From: an uncultured Bacilli bacterium
GTDB lineage: Bacteria > Bacillota_I > Bacilli_A > RF39 > UBA660
Direction of reading: 5' to 3'
NCBI GenBank assembly: GCA_944350495.1
Contig: CALVOZ010000004.1
Coordinates: 1 to 64,000 of the forward strand
DNA: 64,000 nt
Shown: positions 55,685-64,000 of the stretch, piece after piece
How the letters are laid out: each line of letters begins with the position of its first letter
Numbering within the stretch: position 1 is the first letter of the stretch
Notes under the pieces: generated by a model
The model's input: only the letters and a program-made list of their open reading frames with translations
The model's database searches: none
What the model was told of the DNA's origin: nothing
Position numbers and translations under genes: made by a program

Positions 55685-56953
55685 ATGGCAAAGAAAAGAA
55701 AAAAGAGAAAAGTCCAAAATAAATTGTTAATTCAAAAAAATAAAACAAATCAAGTTAAAAAGAAAAAAAAGGAAAGGAAAGAAAAGAAAAAAACATTTAT
55801 AATTTTCCTAATCGTTGCTTTTTTCTTTTTAATTGGACTATTAATATATGAAAATTTAGAGTATAAACAAATAGAATATAACCCTGCAAATAATAATACA
55901 AAAATAGAAGAATTTATAAGTTCATTTAAAGCATTAGAAACATATAATAATAGTGAAATTATTAATTTTATTAAAATCGATGATTTTAAACTAGACAATG
56001 TAAATAAATATTTAGATTATCGAAGTAAATATAACTTAGATTATGAAGTTATTGTGATACTTGTCAATAATAATATAGAATATAATAAAACAATTTCCAA
56101 TATCATAAATCATAAATCATATAAATTAGAAAATTTAATTAGATATATTAATTATTTAAATAAATATAATTTAAGCATCGATGATACAATTTTTGCAGTT
56201 AACAATAACTTGGATAAGGAAGATATTAAATTGGATAATACTGTTTCTAATTTTATGAAGCAAAAATACTTCATTTCTGATAATTTAAGAAGATATTTAA
56301 ATTACTATAATAAAAATAAAGAATTAAGTTATAAAGAAGTAGTTACTAGAGTTAATAGTAATCTAGATAAAACCTTTTACAAAGATGTTTCTCCTACTGA
56401 TACTTCTAAAGGTACCTTAATATTAGTGAATAAATATTACTATTTAAGTAAGAACTATGAGCCTAAAAACTTAGTGGAAATCAGTTCAAAACATGGTACT
56501 GGTTACTTAACGAAAACAGCTTATAATGCTTTTATAGAGATGTATAATGATGCTTTAAAAGAAAATTTACATCTATATATTGCATCACCATATCGAAGTT
56601 ATAATAGACAAAATACGTTATATACTAATTATGTTGCTTATGATGGGGTTAAAGAAGCGGATACATATTCTGCAAGGCCTGGATATTCTGAGCATCAAAC
56701 TGGTTTAGCATTTGATTTAGGGACAACTTCAAATCATCATATTGATCAATTTGAAAATAGCAAAGAATTTACTTGGGTCAAAAAAAATGCTCATAAATAT
56801 GGTTTTATTTTAAGATATCCAAGTAATAAAGAATATATTACAGGTTATATATATGAACCATGGCATTATCGTTATGTAGGTATCGATGTGGCAACTTATA
56901 TTTATGAGAATAATCTTACTTTCGAAGAATATTATGCCTATTTTGTAAAATAA
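55685..56953 (+). CDS. VanY-type D-Ala carboxypeptidase, copy 2
   Basis: A 422-residue paralogue of the preceding gene. It has a longer Lys/Arg-rich head, one helix (35-55), then a 180-residue region with three diverged repeats of a helical unit (NNNIEYNKTISN, NNNLDKEDIK, NSNLDKTFYK) before the VanY domain: SPYRSYNRQ, RPGYSEHQTGLAFDL and EPWHYRYVG. In the first motif Tyr replaces His of copy 1 (RPGH/RPGY), outside the metal ligands. Both genes probably share the promoter at 54.69 kb. Confidence 0.9.
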   Translation: MAKKRKKRKVQNKLLIQKNKTNQVKKKKKERKEKKKTFIIFLIVAFFFLIGLLIYENLEYKQIEYNPANNNTKIEEFISSFKALETYNNSEIINFIKIDDFKLDNVNKYLDYRSKYNLDYEVIVILVNNNIEYNKTISNIINHKSYKLENLIRYINYLNKYNLSIDDTIFAVNNNLDKEDIKLDNTVSNFMKQKYFISDNLRRYLNYYNKNKELSYKEVVTRVNSNLDKTFYKDVSPTDTSKGTLILVNKYYYLSKNYEPKNLVEISSKHGTGYLTKTAYNAFIEMYNDALKENLHLYIASPYRSYNRQNTLYTNYVAYDGVKEADTYSARPGYSEHQTGLAFDLGTTSNHHIDQFENSKEFTWVKKNAHKYGFILRYPSNKEYITGYIYEPWHYRYVGIDVATYIYENNLTFEEYYAYFVK

Positions 56954-56979
56954 AAAGATTCTTAATAAGAATCTTTTTA
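56952..56979 (+). terminator. Bidirectional terminator after the VanY-like pair
   Basis: Perfect stem AAAAAGATTCTT / AAGAATCTTTTT with a 2-nt loop. Confidence 0.88.
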
Positions 56980-56991
56980 TTTGCAATAATT

Positions 56992-57441
56992 TTATATTTC
57001 TTTTCTTCTACTCTCAATAAATAAATTATATCCTAATTTACTGTATAGATTATGTGCGACTAAATTATTAACTTTATTATCAATAAATATATATTTAACT
57101 CCTCTATTTTGGGCTTCGAGTTCAAACTGCTCAATTAATTTTGTACCGATTCCTGTTTTTCTTTTAGATTCTTCGATATAAATAGATTCAATATAAGCCT
57201 CAAGTTCAACTTTTACTTTATTATCCTTTTGAATATAACCAAATACATATCCTATTATATTATCATTATCAAACGCAACAAAGGCTATAACATCTTCATC
57301 CATAATTCTTTTAGAAAAAAATCCCTGCATTGTTAGACCGCTCTTTAGGTTATCATCATATATTTTATCAATCTCTAATAGTTTAGCAAACATCATATCT
57401 AATTGTTCTACATCTTCTAATTCAGCTTTTCTAATTATCAT
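56992..57441 (-). CDS. GNAT family acetyltransferase
   Basis: A 149-residue acetyltransferase. Core motif A is VELEAYIESIYIEESKRKTG followed by IGTKLIEQFE, and the C-terminal HNLYSKLGY is the usual end. Substrate unknown. It overlaps the ASCH-domain gene by 11 bp and is the last of a three-gene operon with ASCH and Nudix genes. Confidence 0.87.
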   Translation of the reverse strand: MIIRKAELEDVEQLDMMFAKLLEIDKIYDDNLKSGLTMQGFFSKRIMDEDVIAFVAFDNDNIIGYVFGYIQKDNKVKVELEAYIESIYIEESKRKTGIGTKLIEQFELEAQNRGVKYIFIDNKVNNLVAHNLYSKLGYNLFIESRRKEI

Positions 57442-57811
57442 AATTCCACAATCCTAACTTTCCCTTAACTGGAATTGGCTTTTCATATTTTTTGACATTT
57501 TCTAACTTCCAAGCATACTTTTCAATATGACCACTTCTTCCATAGACAAGTGGATTTATTTTCTTTAATTCATCATCTAATTTTTGATCAACTAAAATAC
57601 AATCAACAATATCTGCTTCACCAATAATCACACCCTTACTGTATTCCAAATTATACACAGCAAATCTATCAACATTATCACGCTCTAAACTCATACCAGC
57701 ATGAATTAATATTTTCCCACGATATTTTGTTTTCCAACTTCTAAATTCATACTTTTTATAACCTTCAATAATTAAAGTTGCCCATGGCTCTTTTATTGTT
57801 AAAGCTTTCAT
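57431..57811 (-). CDS. ASCH-domain protein
   Basis: A 126-residue ASCH fold, related to PUA domains and thought to bind RNA or modified nucleotides: MKALTIKEPWATLIIEG, YEFRSWKTKYRGKILIHAG and the strand GVIIGEADIVDC. The GxxxVExR-like loop that binds ligand is KYEFRSW. Overlaps the Nudix gene by 4 bp. Confidence 0.85.
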   Translation of the reverse strand: MKALTIKEPWATLIIEGYKKYEFRSWKTKYRGKILIHAGMSLERDNVDRFAVYNLEYSKGVIIGEADIVDCILVDQKLDDELKKINPLVYGRSGHIEKYAWKLENVKKYEKPIPVKGKLGLWNYDN

Positions 57812-58320
57812 ACATACTCCTTGATAAACTCATCTATTACTTTCATTGTATCTTGTACAACTAATTCACGAGTAGCTGTTGGAAGAGATGCCTCAATAAT
57901 ATTCATTATTTTGCTAATATGAATTTTATCAATTCTAAATTTTCCTTCCATCTCATCAAGTGTTAAATTACGATTGCTTAAATCTGGTTCAACATTAGTT
58001 CTAAGATAATAATAATTAGCGATAGCTAAAGAATTTATTCCAGTTTCTGGATAATCTTTATTGTAATGTTTGATTGAAAAAAACTTCCTCATATTGCTAA
58101 TATCAATATGCATTCCTGCTTCTTCAAATAATTCCCTTTCTAAACAAACAATATCACTTTCATTATCTTCAACATGTCCCCCTAATAAAAAATAATTATT
58201 ATGACTATAAACAATTAATATTTCATCTTGATCATTAATTAATAATATTTTGGCCCGTTTAACTATTCTATTAATATCTTCATCTTTTAAATTTTTATAA
58301 TTATTAACTATTTCTTTCAT
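57808..58320 (-). CDS. Nudix hydrolase
   Basis: A 170-residue Nudix enzyme with an intact box: GHVEDNESDIVCLERELFEEAG, shown by Gly, Glu and the RELFEEAG core. Substrate (a nucleoside diphosphate linked to another group) unknown. A C-terminal helix carries a charged tail. First gene of the GNAT-ASCH-Nudix operon. Confidence 0.86.
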   Translation of the reverse strand: MKEIVNNYKNLKDEDINRIVKRAKILLINDQDEILIVYSHNNYFLLGGHVEDNESDIVCLERELFEEAGMHIDISNMRKFFSIKHYNKDYPETGINSLAIANYYYLRTNVEPDLSNRNLTLDEMEGKFRIDKIHISKIMNIIEASLPTATRELVVQDTMKVIDEFIKEYV

Positions 58321-58346
58321 ACTACCACCTATAAAAATTATACCAT

Positions 58347-58371
58347 GAAAAAGTACGATTTCTCGTACTTA
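58347..58371 (-). terminator. Terminator after the CotD-like gene
   Basis: Perfect AAGTACGA / TCGTACTT stem, 4-nt loop, T-rich after it on the minus strand. Confidence 0.8.
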
Positions 58372-58623
58372 ATTCATAAAACCTGAACATTTACCACACT
58401 CATTATTAATTATTTGATTTTCTTCTGAACATGTATATCTAGGTGTATATGTATGATTATAAATATGTCTATTTATTACATGAGTATGAATTGGACAAAC
58501 GTGTGGCACTTCATGATAAAAATCTTTTTGAATACACTTATTAATTGTTGGTTCAATTACTTGCTCAGTAAATTGTCTACCACAGCCATTTTGTCTTCTA
58601 AAACAACAATCTTGATTAAACAT
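58369..58623 (-). CDS. CotD-like Cys/His-rich protein
   Basis: An 84-residue protein with Cys at both ends (QDCCFRRQNGCGR and ENQIINNECGKCSGF) and a His-rich middle: VPHVCPIHTHVINRHIYNHTY. This matches the CotD family of spore-coat proteins in Bacillus. No sporulation gene is present in the window, so it may serve a non-spore role or mark a lost or cryptic spore pathway. Own start with GGGG-rich site and own terminator. Confidence 0.7.
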   Translation of the reverse strand: MFNQDCCFRRQNGCGRQFTEQVIEPTINKCIQKDFYHEVPHVCPIHTHVINRHIYNHTYTPRYTCSEENQIINNECGKCSGFMN

Positions 58624-58693
58624 ATTGTTCCCCCTTATCTAGTCTTATCTTATGCGATAATTTATTGTAAGTCTATGCGAAAAACTAATTAAT

Positions 58694-58724
58694 AAAAAAA
58701 AGTGACAATAATAGCACTTTTTAT
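58694..58724 (-). terminator. Terminator after the Spx/ArsC-like gene
   Basis: Stem AAAAGTG / CACTTTT with a long loop and eight T on the minus strand; the gene ends at 58726. Confidence 0.6.
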
Positions 58725-58725
58725 C

Positions 58726-59076
58726 TTAATTAAAGTATTCAGCCCATTCTTTTTCTTTAAATCCTATTAATACTTTATCATCTAATATCACTAATGGCCT
58801 TTTTACTAACATACCATCGGTTGCTAATAGCTTGATTTTTTCATCATCACTCATCTTTGGCAACTTATCTTTTAAATTTAATTCGCGATATTTCATACCA
58901 CTAGTATTAAATAATTTAGAAATATTTAAATTATATTTCTTTATCAACATAGTAAGTTCATCATATTTAGGATTATCTTCAACAATATGTCTTTCAATAA
59001 ACTCAATACCTCTATCTTCTAACCATTTCTTGGCTTTATTACTCGTACTACATTTTGGATACCCTATAAATAACAT
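58726..59076 (-). CDS. Spx/ArsC family protein
   Basis: A 116-residue thioredoxin-fold protein: YPKCSTSNKAKKWLEDRGI at the N-terminus (CxxS, not CxxC), then LFNTSGMKYRELNLK and KRPLVILDDKVLIGF with the conserved Arg and Pro. It could be an ArsC/YffB-type oxidoreductase or an Spx-like RNA-polymerase binder; the NTSG, which resembles ArsC/YffB, favours the former. ATG at 59076 preceded by GAGGTGAT. Confidence 0.8.
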   Translation of the reverse strand: MLFIGYPKCSTSNKAKKWLEDRGIEFIERHIVEDNPKYDELTMLIKKYNLNISKLFNTSGMKYRELNLKDKLPKMSDDEKIKLLATDGMLVKRPLVILDDKVLIGFKEKEWAEYFN

Positions 59077-59102
59077 TTTTATCACCTCACCTATATTATA
59101 AC

Positions 59103-59131
59103 AAAAAAAGGATAAATTTTTATCCTTTTAA
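59103..59131 (-). terminator. Terminator after the DHHW-family gene
   Basis: Stem GGATAA / TTATCC with a 4-nt loop and seven T on the minus strand. Confidence 0.75.
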
Positions 59132-60187
59132 ACTTCCACTATTATTAACAATTAATGTGCTATATAAGAATAGTACGTCTTGATCATTAAACTCAACATT
59201 CTCTTTAATATACTGACTACTCATATAACGATTATCGATAACAGTTATTTTAGAATAATATGGCACTAATAATGGTGTAATACTACTTCCAAATGAATCT
59301 CTAAATATAATTAATTCTTTATCAGTTAAACTATTTTCATTAGTAATTGTTATTAATGATGAAGCACCATCTAAAAATACTTCATAAGCATCATTACTCT
59401 CTAGTTTATCTAAACTATATATTGTATGTAATTCTTCGTTTTCTAAATATTCTACATAAGCATTATTAAGTATTGAGTTAGTTAGATATACGATTGTTTC
59501 AGGGTCTCTCTTCATAGCTGATTCTCCATAATAAACTCCATAAAATTTATCAAAAGTATTTTTATTGTAGTTTAATTTTTGGTAACCAAAATTCATCGTT
59601 TTATCTAATTCTTCAACTACTTTTATAATGTTTTCTTGTTTCCAATGCGTATCTGTATAGTAATAATCTTTTAATGACAATATATCCCTAATATCGATGT
59701 GATTATAATCTAATTCGTACATTTCATCATAAATATAATCATAATCAATTTGTAAAAAGTTATTATTTTCTAAATAATAATTTTTATCAGGAACGATAAC
59801 CATATAAACTTTATTGTTATCAGTTAATAATAACTCATCTAAATTATTAATTTTATCTTTAAAGGCTTTAATAGATTCTTTATTAGTTGGATATTCAGAT
59901 TTAAAAATGTAATCACCATCTAAATATATTCCATTATTATCTAACTTATGTAAAATTTTAAAATTAAAGTTAGCTTTTATACTTCTAAACTCATCTCTAA
60001 AAGGAAATTGATCAAGAAAATACTCATCTAATTTTGTGATATATTGATTTGATAATTCAAATTTTGGAAATTGTTTAAGTGTTCTTCGTTCAGTAGCACT
60101 AATACCTTTATCGGCTAAAACAATTTGCAAAAGTGTTAAACAAAATATATATCCTAAAAATGTAAATACAATTATCTTATTCTTCAT
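59120..60187 (-). CDS. DHHW-family protein (AlgX/AlgJ-like SGNH acetyltransferase partner)
   Basis: A 355-residue protein with one N-terminal helix (5-25) and an outside SGNH-like domain. Marks are ERRTLKQFPKF, DQFPFRDEFRSIK, YTDTHWKQENI (the DxHW motif) and the SGNH serine in FRDSFGSSITPLL. Such proteins act with MBOAT acyltransferases to acetylate polysaccharides. It is 7 bp downstream of the MBOAT gene, which supports this job. Confidence 0.83.
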   Translation of the reverse strand: MKNKIIVFTFLGYIFCLTLLQIVLADKGISATERRTLKQFPKFELSNQYITKLDEYFLDQFPFRDEFRSIKANFNFKILHKLDNNGIYLDGDYIFKSEYPTNKESIKAFKDKINNLDELLLTDNNKVYMVIVPDKNYYLENNNFLQIDYDYIYDEMYELDYNHIDIRDILSLKDYYYTDTHWKQENIIKVVEELDKTMNFGYQKLNYNKNTFDKFYGVYYGESAMKRDPETIVYLTNSILNNAYVEYLENEELHTIYSLDKLESNDAYEVFLDGASSLITITNENSLTDKELIIFRDSFGSSITPLLVPYYSKITVIDNRYMSSQYIKENVEFNDQDVLFLYSTLIVNNSGSLKG

Positions 60188-60194
60188 ATTTCAC

Positions 60195-61574
60195 CTAAAA
60201 TCTAAAATATAAGAAAGGATTAAATGATGCATCAATCAAGAATGCTGTACATAAAGTAATTAATACAATATATGTAATAGGCTCTAAAACATCAATAATC
60301 TTCTTAGCTCTAGTTTCCTTTATTTTTAATATTATATTCTTCACAAGTGGTGTTGCTCCAATAATCGCAATCACAAATAATAGTGCGTAACTTCTAAAAT
60401 AGTATAATGTTTCTGGTCCAACAAGTGGAATATTATTTAAAAAGAACATATTTTTTAATTCAGTAAATATTTGAGTCATTGTTAATGAATTAAAAATTAA
60501 AAAACTAATAACTACTATTACTGAAGTATAAATATATTTTAATACTTTTGTTTTATCAATATACTTCTTTAAAAAGAATTTTTCTATTAATAATAAAATA
60601 CCAAAATATAAACCCCAAACAATGAAATTCCAACTTGCACCATGCCAGAATCCCGTTAAAAGCCAAACTGTAAAAATATTACGAATAAACTTTAATTTAT
60701 TAACACGATTACCACCCATAGGTATATATACATAGTCTCTAAACCAGCTGGATAAAGACATATGCCATCTACGCCAAAAGTCTGTTATTGATGATGCAAT
60801 TAATGGATAATTAAAGTTTTCTAGGAATCTAAAACCAAACATTAATCCTAGTCCAATTGCCATATCACTGTAGCCACTAAAATCAAAATAGATTTGTAAC
60901 GTATAAGCAATAGGCCTTAACCAAGCCGCTAAAACAGTTTGCTCAACACATAATTCAACAAACTCCCCAAGGACATTAGCAAGTAATACTTTTTTTCCTA
61001 AACCAATTGTAAATCGTCTTATACCTTCGCTAAATTTATCAAAGTTAATAGTTCTGTTTTGCATTTCTTCTCTAACATCACGATATCTAACAATTGGACC
61101 AGCAATTAATTGCGGAAACAAACATACATAAGTAGTAAATTCAATCCATGAACTAGCTGGTGGATGCTTTTCATTATAAACATCAATAACATAACCTAAA
61201 GCTTGGAAAGTAAAGAAACTAATACCAATCGGCATTACTATACGCATTAAATCAATATTTAAGCCTAATATATTATTAAAGTTAGTAATGAAAAAATCTG
61301 TATACTTAAATATTAATAGTTGACCAATATTATAAATGACAGTCAATATTAATAATAATTTTCTTTGTTTACCTTTAGCAATCATTTTACTTAAGATATA
61401 GTTAATTGTACAAGATAATAGTAATATTACAATATATTTAGGTTCTCCTAAAAAATAAAATAATAAACTAAATCCTAGCAATACAATATTTTTAAATTTA
61501 CTCGGTACTATAAAGTAAACTAATAGTAACAGCGGTAAAAAATAATATATAAAAATTATACTTGAAAATAACAT
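60195..61574 (-). CDS. MBOAT acyltransferase (AlgI/DltB-like)
   Basis: A 459-residue polytopic membrane protein (about 11 helices) that moves acyl groups across the membrane. The MBOAT core is visible: SGYSDMAIGLG, FWRRWHMSLSSWFRDYVYIP and the catalytic His in TGFWHGASWNFIVWG. The polymer modified is unknown; no dltA or dltC is nearby, so O-acetylation is likelier than D-alanylation. Pairs with the DHHW gene. Confidence 0.9.
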   Translation of the reverse strand: MLFSSIIFIYYFLPLLLLVYFIVPSKFKNIVLLGFSLLFYFLGEPKYIVILLLSCTINYILSKMIAKGKQRKLLLILTVIYNIGQLLIFKYTDFFITNFNNILGLNIDLMRIVMPIGISFFTFQALGYVIDVYNEKHPPASSWIEFTTYVCLFPQLIAGPIVRYRDVREEMQNRTINFDKFSEGIRRFTIGLGKKVLLANVLGEFVELCVEQTVLAAWLRPIAYTLQIYFDFSGYSDMAIGLGLMFGFRFLENFNYPLIASSITDFWRRWHMSLSSWFRDYVYIPMGGNRVNKLKFIRNIFTVWLLTGFWHGASWNFIVWGLYFGILLLIEKFFLKKYIDKTKVLKYIYTSVIVVISFLIFNSLTMTQIFTELKNMFFLNNIPLVGPETLYYFRSYALLFVIAIIGATPLVKNIILKIKETRAKKIIDVLEPITYIVLITLCTAFLIDASFNPFLYFRF

Positions 61575-61589
61575 AATTCACCTCAAAAA

Positions 61590-61613
61590 AAGAATCTTCA
61601 TTGAAGATTCTAT
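61590..61613 (-). terminator. Terminator after the lipoprotein gene
   Basis: Perfect AGAATCTTC / GAAGATTCT stem with a 3-nt loop and seven T on the minus strand. Confidence 0.88.
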
Positions 61614-62080
61614 AAGTTGTCAAAGCCTGCTTCTAAAATATCGGCATTTTCAGAAACCATTATTAATATAATTAGGTCTCCTTTGCTTTTTACAATTACA
61701 TTTTCAGCTTCAACGCAAATCCACTTTCTTGGATTAACACTTGATTCAATTGCTTTTTTAGCTTCATCTACATCAGCACCTTCGTTTAATCTAACTAAAA
61801 CTACTGAATGTGGAATAGAGCCAACCATTGATTCAGATGCTAAAGCTTCTTTATAATCAATATCTTTAGTACCTAAATAATATTCAATATTTTCATCAGT
61901 TACTTCAATGTTTGTTAATGCCATTGGAATTTGTTCTTGTGGAAGTTCAGCATATACTTTAGTCATGATTTCTTCCAAAGTTCCTTCAACATTTTTCTCC
62001 TTTTCAGCACCACATCCAGTGAATGCAAATAAAGCTGCAAATAGCATTGTAAAAACGCCTAATTTTTTTAATATTTTCAT
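61610..62080 (-). CDS. Lipoprotein of unknown function
   Basis: About 156 residues. Signal MKILKKLGVFTMLFAALFAF and lipobox FTGC (Cys lipidated). The mature part is short, acidic and mixed alpha/beta, with ALTNIEVTDENIEYYLG and SVVLVRLNEGADVDEAKKA. The ATG at 62080 has AGGAAGG about 9 nt upstream; one at 62089 is too close. A DUF4358-like fold is possible, and it precedes the MBOAT/DHHW pair as in some such clusters. Function unknown. Confidence 0.75.
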   Translation of the reverse strand: MKILKKLGVFTMLFAALFAFTGCGAEKEKNVEGTLEEIMTKVYAELPQEQIPMALTNIEVTDENIEYYLGTKDIDYKEALASESMVGSIPHSVVLVRLNEGADVDEAKKAIESSVNPRKWICVEAENVIVKSKGDLIILIMVSENADILEAGFDNL

Positions 62081-62192
62081 TTTTCCCATCCTTCCTATGA
62101 GATTATAGCATACTGAATAATTAAAAGCAAGAAAAATTTTTCATATTTAATAATTCCTTATTAAGTCCTTATTTTACAAAGAAAAAAGAGGT

Positions 62193-63050
62193 TTATTTTT
62201 CTCCAAATGTTCTATTATTCGTATAATTTGTAATAATCACTTCTTCGACTTTTCCTCTTTTTTCAGCATTAGAATTTATATTTCTTTTAGCCTCTATAAT
62301 ATGAATATTATAATCTTTATATAGTTCTTTAATTAGAACTGTATTATGATTTGACAGCATAACATAAACACCTTTTTTATCTAATTCTTTATATACGCTA
62401 GCTAGTCTTCTTTGATCATCTTTATTAAATCCCTCTTCAGTATAACTATTAAAAATAGCCTTATCAGAATCATATGGTGGATCAAAATAAACAAAGTCTC
62501 CTTTTTTAGCTGTTGCAACGGCTTCTTCAAAATCAACATTTAATATTTTAATATCATTCATCGTTAGATAATTGCTGACAGTTATTAAATTATTTCCCTC
62601 ATAAGTATTAACTTTAGTTTTTTTCCCAAAAGGCACGTTAAATTCCCCTTTGCTATTGACACGATATAAGCCATTAAAGCAAGCTTTATTTAAATAAATA
62701 GTTCTAGCTGCTCTAGTATAGTCTGATAGTTTATTGTACGTACTTTTATTACGATCTTTATTTCTAATTTCATAATAATATTCTTCACTATGATTAGTTT
62801 CATGACTGTTTAAAATTTTACACATTTTTTTAAATTTTTCTTCATTACATAAAACTTGATATACATTAATCAATTCAGCATTAGAATCATTAATAACTGC
62901 ACTTCTAGGTGATAATTCAAATAAAAGTGCACCACCACCGATAAATGGTTCATAATATGTGTTATATTCGTCTGGAATATATTTTTTTAATTTATCTAGT
63001 ATTTGTCTTTTTCCACCAGCCCATTTAACAAATGGCTTTCCTTTTATCAT
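62193..63050 (-). CDS. Dam-type DNA adenine methyltransferase
   Basis: A 285-residue D12-class methylase that puts methyl on adenine N6, usually in GATC. Motif I is FVKWAGGKRQIL, then YYEPFIGGGALLF, motif IV DPPYDSDKAIF and the usual LSNHN. The ATG at 63050 follows AGGAGG. No restriction gene accompanies it in the window, so it is probably a solitary methylase. It follows ffh by 13 bp. Confidence 0.9.
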   Translation of the reverse strand: MIKGKPFVKWAGGKRQILDKLKKYIPDEYNTYYEPFIGGGALLFELSPRSAVINDSNAELINVYQVLCNEEKFKKMCKILNSHETNHSEEYYYEIRNKDRNKSTYNKLSDYTRAARTIYLNKACFNGLYRVNSKGEFNVPFGKKTKVNTYEGNNLITVSNYLTMNDIKILNVDFEEAVATAKKGDFVYFDPPYDSDKAIFNSYTEEGFNKDDQRRLASVYKELDKKGVYVMLSNHNTVLIKELYKDYNIHIIEAKRNINSNAEKRGKVEEVIITNYTNNRTFGEK

Positions 63051-63063
63051 ATTACCTCCTGTA

Positions 63064-64000
63064 TTAGAATGGCATCTTACCATTTTTCATTTGTTTCATC
63101 ATTTGTTTCATTTGATCAAATTGTTTAATTAAACGATTTATCTCCTCAACACTACGGCCGCAACCTTTAGATATTCTTTGCTTACGTGTTGCTTTTAAAC
63201 ACTCTGGGTGTCTTCTTTCATATGGTGTCATTGATAAGATGATTGCTTCAATATGGGCCATATCTTTAGGGTCTACTTTAACATTACGTACTTCTTTTGG
63301 CACACCAGGAATCATTTTAATTAAATTTTCTAGTGGGCCTAATTTCTTTATTTGCTTTAAAGTGCTTAAGAAATCCTCTAAATCAAATTTACCTTCTTGC
63401 ATTCTTTTAGCAGAGCGCATTGCTTCATCTTGATCAATTACTTCTTCAGCTTTTTCAATCATAGTCATAATGTCGCCCATACCTAAAATACGAGTGGCCA
63501 TACGGTCTGGATGAAATTCATCTAAACCATCCATTTTTTCACTAATACCAATAAATTTAATTGGAACATTAGTTAAATGACGGATTGATAGAGCAGCACC
63601 ACCACGAGTATCACCATCTAATTTAGTTAAAATCGCACCAGTTAATGATAATCTATCATTAAATCCCTCAATAACATTAATTGCATCTTGTCCAGTCATA
63701 CTATCCACAACTAGCATAACTTCGTGAGGATTAACCTCTTTTTGAATATTATTTAATTCCTCCATTAGGGCTTCATCAATATGTAGTCTACCGGCAGTAT
63801 CGATTAAGATATAATTATAATTATTCTCTTTAGCATATTTAACCGAATTTTTAGCTATTTCAACTGGATTTCCTTTACCTTCTTCATAAACAGTAATGTT
63901 TAATTCTTTACCAATTTGTTTTAATTGATCGATAGCCGCAGGACGGTAAACATCACAAGCTACTAATAAAGGATTTTTCTTATATTTTTTTCTCAGTAAT
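63064..64000 (-). CDS. ffh: Signal recognition particle protein Ffh (partial, 5' end outside)
   Basis: The GTPase of the signal recognition particle, which targets proteins to the membrane. The frame is open to the window edge: LRKKYKKNPLLVACDVYRPAA, then DTAGRLH, KLDGDTRGG, and a Met-rich M domain ending MKQMMKQMKNGKMPF. The start and P-loop lie beyond 64000. Downstream is the Dam-type gene in the same direction. Confidence 0.95.
   Translation of the reverse strand, partial: LLRKKYKKNPLLVACDVYRPAAIDQLKQIGKELNITVYEEGKGNPVEIAKNSVKYAKENNYNYILIDTAGRLHIDEALMEELNNIQKEVNPHEVMLVVDSMTGQDAINVIEGFNDRLSLTGAILTKLDGDTRGGAALSIRHLTNVPIKFIGISEKMDGLDEFHPDRMATRILGMGDIMTMIEKAEEVIDQDEAMRSAKRMQEGKFDLEDFLSTLKQIKKLGPLENLIKMIPGVPKEVRNVKVDPKDMAHIEAIILSMTPYERRHPECLKATRKQRISKGCGRSVEEINRLIKQFDQMKQMMKQMKNGKMPF

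Noticed and set aside
1-64000. Mycoplasma-type genetic code (TGA as Trp).
   Set aside because: TGA ends several genes (for example at 38728 and the restored alkA) and TGG codes Trp throughout.
1-64000. CRISPR array, rRNA or tRNA genes.
   Set aside because: No regularly spaced repeats, no 16S/23S stretches and no tRNA cloverleaf with CCA-type end were noticed by eye; a tRNAscan run would settle it.

Overview
The window comes from a very AT-rich, low-GC Gram-positive bacterium. The lineage evidence is a YqeG-YqeH pair, an Spx/ArsC-like protein, UvrA, a SAM riboswitch before metK, FemX-type peptidyltransferases, an undecaprenol-kinase-type DgkA and an rpsL-rpsG-fusA-tuf cluster. TGA acts as stop and TGG as Trp, so the standard bacterial code applies and this is not a mycoplasma. 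The best guess is a gut-type Bacilli / Erysipelotrichia / RF39-like lineage; the species cannot be told from this sequence. Nearly all genes lie on the minus strand. No rRNA, tRNA or CRISPR array was seen.

Region 1 (1-12.3 kb): an alkylation-repair operon (alkA-ogt-tag) whose alkA is frameshifted at an A6 tract; a decayed GNAT acetyltransferase; a MazG-like pyrophosphohydrolase; a 740-residue protein with two HEPN-like RNAxxH motifs and a membrane tail; then nucleotide and phosphate hydrolases (histidine phosphatase, IMPase, HD, RdgB), a WYL regulator and an unknown zinc-ribbon protein. Region 2 (12.3-29.5 kb): cell surface and envelope genes (acyltransferase, FkbM methyltransferase, an ABC exporter pair with ttcA-like and prolyl-tRNA deacylase genes, DgkA-PAP2, a ZIP transporter, two FemX paralogues, an aquaporin with a charged tail), a lone pilin-like protein and topA. 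Region 3 (29.5-43 kb): the translation cluster, an NrtR-like regulator, uvrA, yqeH-yqeG and several unknown membrane proteins.

Region 4 (43.9-51 kb) is the most interesting. A D-alanyl-D-alanine carboxypeptidase gene (dacA-like) is cut in two by a 5.84-kb serine-recombinase element. The exact crossover can be read: both junctions carry a GA dinucleotide. Joining the outer flanks restores the codon order of the SGNDA motif, and joining the inner ends gives a dyad (GCCAG-GGAA-CTGGC) centred on that same GA. The element carries only a recombinase, a 68-residue protein and a tightly overlapped three-gene operon: a MoxR-like AAA+ ATPase, a 123-residue protein resembling a degenerate AAA core, and an HExxH metallopeptidase with a VWA-like domain. 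This is the best candidate here for an undescribed system.

Region 5 (51-64 kb): PH-like membrane proteins, metK under a SAM-I-type riboswitch, a slipin, two tandem VanY-type carboxypeptidases (which may compensate for the broken dacA), a GNAT-ASCH-Nudix operon, a CotD-like protein, an AlgI/DHHW O-acetylation pair, a lipoprotein, a Dam-type methylase and the 3' part of ffh.
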